Shown: positions 24,779 through 32,280 of the stretch, piece by piece
How the letters are laid out: each line of letters starts with the position of its first letter
Numbering within the stretch: the stretch's first letter is position 1
Assembly (NCBI RefSeq): GCF_008329645.1
Contig: NZ_CP043474.1
Location: 2,666,001-2,730,000, forward strand
Reading direction: 5' to 3'
Source of the DNA: Mycolicibacterium grossiae
GTDB lineage: Bacteria > Actinomycetota > Actinomycetes > Mycobacteriales > Mycobacteriaceae
Length of the DNA stretch: 64,000 nt
Position numbers and translations under genes: made by a program
The notes under the pieces: model-generated
What the model was told of the DNA's origin: nothing
The model's database searches: none
The model's input: the letters and a program-made list of their open reading frames with translations, nothing else

Positions 24779-26194
24779 GTGACGCACACCGAATCCGACC
24801 TGGACGCCGCGATCGAGGTCGCCGCCGAGCCCGACGACTCGACCGGCCAGATCGCGGAGGATTTGGCCGACCCGATGACCATCCCGGTCGAGGCGTACGT
24901 CTCCCGCGACTACGCCCGGGCCGAACGGGACAGGTTGTGGCGCAAGGTCTGGCAGCAGGTCGGCCGCGTCGAGGAGGTCCCCGAGGTCGGCAGCTACCTG
25001 ACCTACGACATCGGTGACGACTCCGTCATCGTCGTGCGCACCGGACCGGATTCCTTCGCCGCGCACCACAACGTGTGCATGCACCGCGGCCGCCGGCTCG
25101 TCGACACCCCCGAGGGCGCGAAGAACGCCGTCGGCCGGGCACGGAAGTCCTTCGTCTGCGGATTCCACGGCTGGACCTACGGTCTGGACGGCGCATGCAC
25201 GCACATCCGGGAGCAGGACGACTGGAAGGGCGCGCTGACGCCGCAGAACACCCACCTGCGTCCGGTCCGCGTGGACACCTGGGGCGGGTGGCTGTTCGTC
25301 AACCTCGACCCCGACGGGGAGTCGCTGGCCGACTACCTGTTCCCGGCGTCGAAGATCCTCGACCCGTTCGGTCTGGAGAACATGCGCTACAAGTGGCGCA
25401 AGTGGCTGTACTTCGACTGCAACTGGAAGGTCGCGATGGAGGCCTTCAACGAGACCTACCACGTCTTCACGACGCACCCGGAGTTCAACCAGTTCGGCGA
25501 GTTCAAGGGCTGGGCCAAGGCTCAGGGCCGGCACAGCAACATCGGCTACGACGCGCCGAAGGGCATGGACGAGACCAAGTCCAAGATCCGGCTCGGCACC
25601 GGTGACGACCCGCGCGTCACGACCGCCGAGATGCAGATGTACACCTGGGAGCAGACCAACGCGACCACCACCGAGACCTTGGTCAACGCAGCCAAACGGC
25701 TGGTCGACGAGCTGCCCGAGGGGACCCCGCCCGATCAGGTGCTGCAGCACTGGCTGGCCTCGGCCCGCCGCGACGACGCGGCGCGTGGCGTCGAGTGGCC
25801 GACGATCCCGCCGGACATCCTGGGCCAGAGCGGTACGGCCTGGCAGCTGTTCCCGAACTTCCAGATCGGCCAGGGACTGACCAGCGCGCTGTGTTACTCG
25901 GCCCGCCCGGATCCGAGCTACGACCCGGACAAGTGCATCTTCGAGGTGGCGGTCTTCGAGCTGTACCCGAAGGGCGAGGAACCGGTGACCGAGTGGGTCT
26001 ACACCCCGAAGGATTCGCCGAACTGGCTGTCGGTGCTGCCGCAGGACTTCTCGAACATGGCCGCGGTGCAGCAGGGGATGAAGTCGCTCGGCTTCCCCGG
26101 CACGATGCCCAACCCGTACCGCGAGCGCAGCACCGTGAACCTGCACACCCAGCTGGCCAAGTACATGGGGACGGGCGCACCCCGCGATTTGTAG
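24779..26194 (+). CDS. Rieske non-heme iron oxygenase, alpha subunit
   Basis: A 471-residue ring-hydroxylating-type oxygenase. The Rieske [2Fe-2S] site is CMHRGRRL (Cys about 99) and CGFHGWTY (Cys about 126). The mononuclear iron facial triad begins with NETYHVFTTHPE near residues 222-233 (two His), and the third carboxylate lies further on. No beta subunit, ferredoxin or reductase gene is found in the window, so electron donors must come from elsewhere. This resembles the single-gene oxygenases used for alicyclic or steroid substrates (KshA type), although this protein is longer than KshA (about 380). The GTG at 24779 follows GAGAGGACG. Confidence 0.84.
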   Translation: MTHTESDLDAAIEVAAEPDDSTGQIAEDLADPMTIPVEAYVSRDYARAERDRLWRKVWQQVGRVEEVPEVGSYLTYDIGDDSVIVVRTGPDSFAAHHNVCMHRGRRLVDTPEGAKNAVGRARKSFVCGFHGWTYGLDGACTHIREQDDWKGALTPQNTHLRPVRVDTWGGWLFVNLDPDGESLADYLFPASKILDPFGLENMRYKWRKWLYFDCNWKVAMEAFNETYHVFTTHPEFNQFGEFKGWAKAQGRHSNIGYDAPKGMDETKSKIRLGTGDDPRVTTAEMQMYTWEQTNATTTETLVNAAKRLVDELPEGTPPDQVLQHWLASARRDDAARGVEWPTIPPDILGQSGTAWQLFPNFQIGQGLTSALCYSARPDPSYDPDKCIFEVAVFELYPKGEEPVTEWVYTPKDSPNWLSVLPQDFSNMAAVQQGMKSLGFPGTMPNPYRERSTVNLHTQLAKYMGTGAPRDL

Positions 26195-26195
26195 C

Positions 26196-26244
26196 GATTT
26201 CGGCGCGCTTTCGTTCGCTCACCGAACGTCCGCGCGCCGAAATC
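26196..26244. repeat. Long nested hairpin between the Rieske and BVMO genes
   Basis: GATTTCGGCGCGC (26196-26208) pairs perfectly with GCGCGCCGAAATC (26232-26244), a 13-bp outer stem. Inside, CGTTCG (26212-26217) and CGAACG (26223-26228) form a second 6-bp stem around CTCAC. No U-run follows, so it is not a canonical terminator. It fills most of the 71-bp intergenic gap, and the BVMO ribosome-binding site (AAAGGGAGA) comes just after. It may slow transcription, protect or process the mRNA, or be a copy of a dispersed palindromic repeat. Confidence 0.75.
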
Positions 26245-26265
26245 ACCGAGGAAAGGGAGACAGCG

Positions 26266-28146
26266 ATGACGATCTCGGAGGCCGAGGCCGAACACCCGCC
26301 GGTGCCGGCGGCCACCGGATGCGGACCGTCGGACGTGCCGCAGGACGTCGACATCCCCGCGTTGCGGGAGAAGTACGCCGCGGAGCGGGCCAAGCGGCTG
26401 CGCCCGGAGGGGTCCAAGCAGTACGTGGAACTGTCCGACGACTTCGCCGGCTACTACGAGACCGACCCGCACACGCCGGTGACCGAGCGCGACCCGATCG
26501 ACGCGGACATCGACGTCGCGGTGCTCGGAGGCGGGTTCGGCGGCCTGCTGTCGGCGGCATACCTCAAGAAGGCCGGCGTCGAGGACGTGCGGATCATCGA
26601 ACTCGGCGGGGACTTCGGCGGCGTCTGGTACTGGAACAGGTACCCCGGCATCCAGTGCGACAACGAGTCCTACTGCTACATCCCGCTGCTCGAGGAACTC
26701 GACTTCATGCCGAGCAAGAAGTTCGCCGACGGCGCGGAGATCTACCAGCACTGCCGCAACATCGGCACGCACTTCGGCCTCTACGACAAGGCCATCCTCT
26801 CCACCCAGGTGCGGAACCTGACCTGGGACGAGGAGATCCAGCGCTGGCGGATCGCCACCAACCGCGGCGACGACATCCGCGCGCGCTTCGTCGTCATGGC
26901 GTCCGGTCCCTTCCACCGTCCGAAGCTGCCCGGCATCCCCGGCATGGCGGACTTCGCCGGCCACAGCTTCCACTCGTCGCGCTGGGACTACGAGTACACC
27001 GGCGGCGACGCGAGCGGCGGCATGACGGGCCTTGCCGACAAGCGCGTCGCGATCATCGGCACCGGTGCGACCAGCATCCAGGTGGTGCCCTATCTGGCGC
27101 GAGATGCCCAGCAGCTGTACGTCTTCCAGCGCACGCCGTCGTCGGTCGACGTCCGCAACAACGCGCCGACCGATCCCGAGTGGGTCAAGACGCTGCGGCC
27201 CGGCTGGCAGAAGGAGCGGCAGCGCAACTTCCACGCGTGGACCTTCGAGGGCATGGCCCTCGGTCAACCGGACCTGGTGTGCGACTTCTGGACCGAACTC
27301 GGCCGCAACACCGCGGCGCGCGTCCTCGCCCTGCCCGACCCGGCGTCGATGACCCCCGAGCAGTTCATGGGCATCCGGGAGGAGGAGGACTACAAGATCA
27401 TGGAGCGGCTGCGGCGCCGCATCGCCGACCTCGTCGACGATCCGGACACCGCCGAGGCGCTCAAGCCGTACTACCGCTTCCTGTGCAAGCGGCCGCTGAG
27501 CAACGACGACTACCTGCCGGTGTTCAACCAGCCGAACGTGACGCTGGTCGACGTGTCCGACTCCAAGGGCGTCGAGCGCATCACCGAGAAGGGGATCGTC
27601 GCCGGCGGCACCGAATACGAGGTCGACTGCATCATCTACGCCAGCGGCTTCGAGATCACCACCGAGATCAGCAGGCGGTACTCGATCGACGGCATCACCG
27701 GCCGCGACGGCGTCTCGCTCTACGAGCACTGGGCCGACGGGTACCGGACGCTGCACGGCTTCACCACCCGCGGCTTCCCCAACCAGTTCTTCACCGGCTT
27801 CACCCAGGTGGGCATCTCGGCCAACATCGCCGCCAACTACGAGCTGCAGGGCGAGCACATCGCGTACGTGATCGCCGAGGCGCTGCGACGCGGCGCCACG
27901 GTGGTCGAGCCGACGCAGGAGGCGCAGGACGGGTGGTGCGCCACCATCCGCGAGACCGCGATCGACAACTCGGCCTTCGACGCCGAGTGCACGCCGGGCT
28001 ACTACAACAACGAGGGCGGTGGCGGCGGGGAGGGCGTCCGCAGCCACCTCGGCGAGCCGTACGCGCCCGGCTTCTACGCCTTCGGCGACCTGCTGTCGGT
28101 GTGGCGCGACAAGGGCGACCTCGAGGGGCTGGAGCTGACGACGTGA
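26266..28146 (+). CDS. Flavin-containing Baeyer-Villiger-type monooxygenase
   Basis: A 626-residue FAD- and NADPH-dependent monooxygenase that would insert oxygen next to a ketone to give an ester or lactone. The FAD motif is GGGFGG (about 87-92). The type I BVMO fingerprint appears as FAGHSFHSSRWDYE near residue 229, with Asp where Pro is most frequent. The NADPH motif is IGTGATS near 264. The long N-terminal extension (about 80 residues before the FAD motif) resembles the large BVMOs that act on macrocyclic ketones and steroids. With a Rieske oxygenase upstream and CoA ligases on the other arm, ring opening followed by CoA activation is the likely logic. The substrate is unknown. Confidence 0.85.
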   Translation: MTISEAEAEHPPVPAATGCGPSDVPQDVDIPALREKYAAERAKRLRPEGSKQYVELSDDFAGYYETDPHTPVTERDPIDADIDVAVLGGGFGGLLSAAYLKKAGVEDVRIIELGGDFGGVWYWNRYPGIQCDNESYCYIPLLEELDFMPSKKFADGAEIYQHCRNIGTHFGLYDKAILSTQVRNLTWDEEIQRWRIATNRGDDIRARFVVMASGPFHRPKLPGIPGMADFAGHSFHSSRWDYEYTGGDASGGMTGLADKRVAIIGTGATSIQVVPYLARDAQQLYVFQRTPSSVDVRNNAPTDPEWVKTLRPGWQKERQRNFHAWTFEGMALGQPDLVCDFWTELGRNTAARVLALPDPASMTPEQFMGIREEEDYKIMERLRRRIADLVDDPDTAEALKPYYRFLCKRPLSNDDYLPVFNQPNVTLVDVSDSKGVERITEKGIVAGGTEYEVDCIIYASGFEITTEISRRYSIDGITGRDGVSLYEHWADGYRTLHGFTTRGFPNQFFTGFTQVGISANIAANYELQGEHIAYVIAEALRRGATVVEPTQEAQDGWCATIRETAIDNSAFDAECTPGYYNNEGGGGGEGVRSHLGEPYAPGFYAFGDLLSVWRDKGDLEGLELTT

Positions 28147-28189
28147 CGCGTGGCGGGGCGACGGCGCGCATCCGGATCGGTCCGCTGAC

Positions 28190-29125
28190 GTGACCGACCT
28201 CCGCTTCGACGGTCGCGTCGCCGTCGTCACCGGCGCCGGCCGCGGCCTCGGCCGCGCCTACGCCCTGCTGCTCGCCTCCCGGGGCGCCCGCGTCGTCGTC
28301 AACGACGTCGGTGCCGGCCTGGCCGGCGAGGGCGCCGACGCCGGTCCCGCCCACGACGTGGTCGACGAGATCACCTCCGCCGGAGGGGACGCCGTCGCCT
28401 CGACCGCGTCGGTCGCCACGCCGGCCGGGGGAGCGGAGATCGTCGGCGCGGCGCTGCAGCGCTGGGGCCGCATCGACGTGCTGATCCACAATGCGGGCAA
28501 CGTGCGCCGCGGCTCGCTGAAGGAACTCGGCCAGGATGACTTCGACGCGGTGCTCGACGTGCACCTGCGCGGCGCGTACCACGTGGTGCGACCGGCGTTC
28601 GGCCCGATGTGCGAGGCGGGATACGGTCGGGTGGTGCTCACCTCGTCGATCGGCGGCCTGTACGGCAATCACGGCGTCGCCAACTACGCCGCCGCCAAGG
28701 CGGGCATCCTCGGGCTGACCAACGTCGTCGCGCTCGAGGGCGCGGCCGAGGGGGTGCGGTGCAACGCCGTCGTCCCCGGCGCGGTCACCCGGATGGCCGC
28801 GGGCCTGGACACGTCGGCCTACCCGCCGATGGATCCCGACCTGGTGGCGCCGACGGTGGGTTGGCTGGCGCACGAATCCTGTTCCGTCACCGGCGAATAC
28901 TGGGTGGCGATCGCGGGCCGGGTGGCCCGGGCCTTCGTCGCGGAGACGCCGGGGGTGTACCGGCCGTCGTGGACGATCGAGGACGTCGCCGCCCACGCCG
29001 ACGCCATCCGCGACGACACCGCGCCGCTGGTGTTCGCGCCGGTGCCCGACGGGCACACCGACCACATCCGGTACAGCTTCGCCGCGCAGGCGAAGAGCGA
29101 CGAGGCAGGGGCGGCTCGTGACTGA
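28190..29125 (+). CDS. Short-chain dehydrogenase (3-hydroxyacyl-CoA dehydrogenase-like, MFE-2 type)
   Basis: A 311-residue SDR. TGAGRGLGRAYALLLASRGA (about 15-34) with VVNDVGAG shortly after is characteristic of the D-3-hydroxyacyl-CoA dehydrogenase part of type 2 multifunctional enzymes. HNAGN stands for NNAG, SSIGG holds the catalytic Ser and YAAAK the Tyr-Lys pair (about 166-170). A CoA-ester substrate is therefore plausible. The GTG at 28190 lies 43 bp after the BVMO stop. Its end overlaps the CoA-transferase start by 8 bases. Confidence 0.82.
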   Translation: MTDLRFDGRVAVVTGAGRGLGRAYALLLASRGARVVVNDVGAGLAGEGADAGPAHDVVDEITSAGGDAVASTASVATPAGGAEIVGAALQRWGRIDVLIHNAGNVRRGSLKELGQDDFDAVLDVHLRGAYHVVRPAFGPMCEAGYGRVVLTSSIGGLYGNHGVANYAAAKAGILGLTNVVALEGAAEGVRCNAVVPGAVTRMAAGLDTSAYPPMDPDLVAPTVGWLAHESCSVTGEYWVAIAGRVARAFVAETPGVYRPSWTIEDVAAHADAIRDDTAPLVFAPVPDGHTDHIRYSFAAQAKSDEAGAARD

Positions 29126-30299
29126 GCGGTCGGGCCCGCTGGCGGGCATCCGCGTCGTCGACCTGACCGCCGTGGTGATGGGCCCGTACTGCACGCAGAT
29201 CATGGCCGACATGGGCGCCGACGTCATCAAGGTCGAACCCCCCGAGGGCGACAACGCCCGCTACATCTCGGTCGGCCCGGCCCCGGGCATGAGCGGGGTG
29301 TTCGTCAACGTCAACCGCGGCAAGCGCAGCGTCGTGCTCGATCTCCGGACCGACGACGGCAAGGCAGCGCTGCGCGAACTGATCGCCGGGGCGGACGTCT
29401 TCATCCACTCGATGCGGGCGCGGGCCATCGCCAAGCTCGGCTTCGGGTACGACGACGTCGCCGCGATCAGCCCCGGCATCGTCTACACGAACTGCTACGG
29501 CTACAGCCGGCGCGGCCCCGAAGCCGACCGGCCCGCCTACGACGACGTCATCCAGGCGCAGTCCGGCGTCGCGGCGTTGCAGCAGCGACTCACCGGCGAG
29601 ACGACCTACGTGGGCACCATCGTGGCGGACAAGGTCGGTGGCCTCACGGCGCTCTACGCCACGATGATGGCGCTGTTCCACCGCGAGCGCACCGGCGAGG
29701 GGCAGGAGGTCGAGGTCAGCATGTTCGAGACCATGGCCACCTTCCTGCTCGTCGAACACGCCAACGGGGCGATGTTCACCCCACCGCTCGGACCCGCCGT
29801 CTACCCGCGGACGGTGGCACGCGACCGCAAGCCTTATCCGACCAAGGACGGCCACGTCGCGGTGCTCATCTACAACGACAAGCACTGGAATGCGTTCGTG
29901 CGCAGCGTGAAACCGGCGTGGATCGAGGAGTACGGCGAAGCCTTCGCCTCACTGGAGCAGCGCGCCAAGCAGATCGACGTGATGTACGCGCTGATCGGGC
30001 AGACGCTGGCGGAACGCACGACCGCCGAGTGGCTCGACCTGTTCCGCGAGCTGGAGATCCCCGCGGCGGCGATCCAGACGCCCGACGAATTGTTCGACGA
30101 TCCGCACCTGAATGCGGTCGGACTGTTCGAGACCGTCGACACCGCGCACGGCCCGGTGCGCTTCCCCGGTGTGCCGACGTGGTTCTCGCGCACCCCGGGC
30201 CGCGTCGCCGGCCCAGCCCCGGAGCTCGGGGCGGATACCGCCGCCGTGCTGGCCGAGGTGAACGCGCTACACGGTCCTCGCCAGCCGGTCGGCGAGTAG
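29118..30299 (+). CDS. CaiB/BaiF-family CoA-transferase (class III)
   Basis: A 393-residue class III CoA-transferase moving CoA between carboxylic acids through an aspartyl-CoA intermediate. The N-terminus LAGIRVVDLTAVVMGPYCTQIMADMGADVIKVE is diagnostic in pattern (given here as LAGIRVVDL then GADVIKVEPPEGD). The catalytic Asp is expected in PAYDDVIQAQSG near residue 144. GQEVEVSMFE and the C-terminal half complete the interlocked-ring fold. It ends the plus operon and its last 33 bases overlap, antiparallel, the end of htpG. Such enzymes use formyl-, succinyl- or acyl-CoA donors; the pair here cannot be told from sequence. Confidence 0.86.
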   Translation: MTERSGPLAGIRVVDLTAVVMGPYCTQIMADMGADVIKVEPPEGDNARYISVGPAPGMSGVFVNVNRGKRSVVLDLRTDDGKAALRELIAGADVFIHSMRARAIAKLGFGYDDVAAISPGIVYTNCYGYSRRGPEADRPAYDDVIQAQSGVAALQQRLTGETTYVGTIVADKVGGLTALYATMMALFHRERTGEGQEVEVSMFETMATFLLVEHANGAMFTPPLGPAVYPRTVARDRKPYPTKDGHVAVLIYNDKHWNAFVRSVKPAWIEEYGEAFASLEQRAKQIDVMYALIGQTLAERTTAEWLDLFRELEIPAAAIQTPDELFDDPHLNAVGLFETVDTAHGPVRFPGVPTWFSRTPGRVAGPAPELGADTAAVLAEVNALHGPRQPVGE

Positions 30300-32213
30300 C
30301 GCCGCGAACCGCGCCGGATCGTCGAGCGCGCCGCCCTCGGCGAGAAGCGCCGTGCCGTACAGCAGTTCGGCGGTCTCGGCCAGCCGGTCGCGGGACTCGG
30401 CTCCGGCGAGGGCGTCCTTGAGCCCGGTGACGAGGGCATGGTCGGGGTTCAGCTCGAGGATGCGCTTGCCCACCGGCACCTCCTGGCCCGACGCACGGTA
30501 CATGCGCGCCAGCTGCGGGGTGATGCCGAAGGCGTCGGTGATGAGGCAGGCCGGCGACGACGTCAACCGCGTCGACAGCCGCACCTCCTTGACGTGCTCG
30601 TCGAGGGTCTCGGTGAGGAACGTCAGCAGGTCGGCGAAGTCGCCCTGCTCCGGCTTGTCGGCGTCGGCGGCGTCCAGGTCGACCTCGCCCTTCGCAACCG
30701 ACTGCAGTGCCTTGCCGTCGAATTCGCCCACCGCGTCGACCCACACCTCGTCGACCGGATCGGTGAGCAGCAGCACCTCCAGGCCCTTGGCCTTGAACGC
30801 CTCGAGGTGTGGCGAGCGCTCGAGCAGGTGACGCGACTCGCCCGTCGCGTAGTAGATCGACTCCTGGCCGTCCTTCATCCGGGCGACGTAGTCGGCGAGG
30901 GTCGTGGACGCGTTACCGAAAGTCGACGCGAACGACGACAGCCGCAGCAGCGCGTCGCGGTTGTCGGCGTCGGACAGCAGGCCCTCCTTGAGGACCCGGC
31001 CGAACTGCGTCCAGAACGTCGTGTAGTCCTCGGGCCGGTTGGCCTGCATGTCCCGCAGCGTTGCGAGCACCTTCTTGGTCAGGCTGCGCCGGATCACCTT
31101 GATCTGCCGGTCCTGCTGCAAGATCTCGCGGGACACGTTGAGCGACATGTCCTGCGCGTCGACCACGCCCTTGACGAACCGCAGGTACTCGGGCACCAGG
31201 TCGTCGCAGTCGCCCATGATGAAGACGCGCTTGACGTAGAGCTGGATGCCGGTGGCGGCGTCGCGGTTGAACAGGTCGAACGGCGCCTGCGACGGGATGA
31301 ACATCAGCGCCTGGTACTCGAACGTGCCCTCGGCCTTCATGGCGATGACCTCGAGCGGCTCGTCCCACGCATGGGCGACGTGCTTGTAGAACTGCGCGTA
31401 CTCCTCGTCGGAGACCTCGCTCTTGGGCTTCGCCCACAGCGCGGTGCGCGAGTTCAGCGTCTCCGTCTCCACCGTCACGGTGACATTCCCCGAGTCGCTT
31501 CGCTCCTGCCCGCCGGTGGTCTCCGCGTCCTCGCCGTCGGCGGTGGGCACGGTCTTCTCGACGTCCATCCGGATGGGCCAGGAGATGAAGTCGGAGTACT
31601 TCTTCACCAGCTGGCGGATCTTCCACGGCGAGGTGTAGTCGTGCAGCTCGTCGTCGGCGTCCTCGGGCTTGAGGTGCAGCGTCACCGACGTGCCCTGCGG
31701 GGCGTCGTCCACGGACGTGATCGTGTAGGTGCCGTCGCCGCTGGACTCCCACCGCGTGGCCGCGCTCTCGCCGGCCTTGCGGGTCAGCAGGACCACCCGG
31801 TCGGCGACCATGAACGTCGAGTAGAAGCCGACGCCGAACTGGCCGATGAGATCCTCGGTCTCCGCACCCTGATCCGCGTCGCGCAGCTTCTGCCGCAGCT
31901 CCGCGGTCCCGGACTTGGCGAGGGTGCCGATCAGCTCCACGACCTCGTCGCGCGTCATGCCGATGCCGTTGTCGCGGACCGTCAGCGTGCGGGCGCCGAC
32001 CTCGGGCTGCAGCTCGATGTGCAGATCCGACGTATCGACGTCGAGGTCCTTGTTCCGGAACGCCTCGAGACGCAGCTTGTCCAACGCGTCGGAGGCATTC
32101 GAGATCAACTCCCGCAGGAACGAGTCCTTGTTGGAGTAGATGGAGTGCACCATCAGCTGCAGAAGTTGGCGGGCTTCGGCTTGGAACTCCCGCTGCTCGA
32201 CCTGTTCGCTCAC
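30267..32213 (-). CDS. htpG: Molecular chaperone HtpG (Hsp90)
   Basis: A 648-residue bacterial Hsp90. The ATP-binding domain shows LLQLMVHSIYSNKD then ELISNASDALDKLR (about 34-47), DNGIGM (about 86-91), IGTLAKSGT and GQFGVGFYS (about 124-132), the four Bergerat-fold segments. The middle domain starts near 245 and has SLNVSREILQQD (about 365). The C-terminal dimerisation domain ends at LADRLARTV. An acidic linker with ETTGGQERSDSG near 225-245 is a little longer than in E. coli. The GTG at 32213 lies 7 bases after a TAGGAT hexamer. The gene converges on, and overlaps by 33 bases, the CoA-transferase. Confidence 0.95.
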   Translation of the reverse strand: MSEQVEQREFQAEARQLLQLMVHSIYSNKDSFLRELISNASDALDKLRLEAFRNKDLDVDTSDLHIELQPEVGARTLTVRDNGIGMTRDEVVELIGTLAKSGTAELRQKLRDADQGAETEDLIGQFGVGFYSTFMVADRVVLLTRKAGESAATRWESSGDGTYTITSVDDAPQGTSVTLHLKPEDADDELHDYTSPWKIRQLVKKYSDFISWPIRMDVEKTVPTADGEDAETTGGQERSDSGNVTVTVETETLNSRTALWAKPKSEVSDEEYAQFYKHVAHAWDEPLEVIAMKAEGTFEYQALMFIPSQAPFDLFNRDAATGIQLYVKRVFIMGDCDDLVPEYLRFVKGVVDAQDMSLNVSREILQQDRQIKVIRRSLTKKVLATLRDMQANRPEDYTTFWTQFGRVLKEGLLSDADNRDALLRLSSFASTFGNASTTLADYVARMKDGQESIYYATGESRHLLERSPHLEAFKAKGLEVLLLTDPVDEVWVDAVGEFDGKALQSVAKGEVDLDAADADKPEQGDFADLLTFLTETLDEHVKEVRLSTRLTSSPACLITDAFGITPQLARMYRASGQEVPVGKRILELNPDHALVTGLKDALAGAESRDRLAETAELLYGTALLAEGGALDDPARFAALLADRLARTV

Positions 32214-32226
32214 GCGCGCGATCCTA
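32214..32226 (-). promoter_or_regulatory. Probable -10 element of htpG (leaderless)
   Basis: On the minus strand TAGGAT (32226-32221) ends 7 bases before the GTG start, and no Shine-Dalgarno sequence fits between them. No clear -35 is seen at 17 bp. GGAACA lies about 21 bp further up and could be a stress-sigma -35 only at unusual spacing. Confidence 0.45.
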
Positions 32227-32280
32227 ATTCCCGCGACGTGGGCGCGTGTTCCGGGGCTCGACGCCCGCGCGCCGACATCG

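Noticed and set aside
23819..28230. Two antisense open frames of 740-775 codons opposite the Rieske and BVMO genes
   Set aside because: Both are mirror-frame artefacts of strongly GC3-biased genes, low in diversity and without motifs, while the sense frames carry diagnostic catalytic residues.
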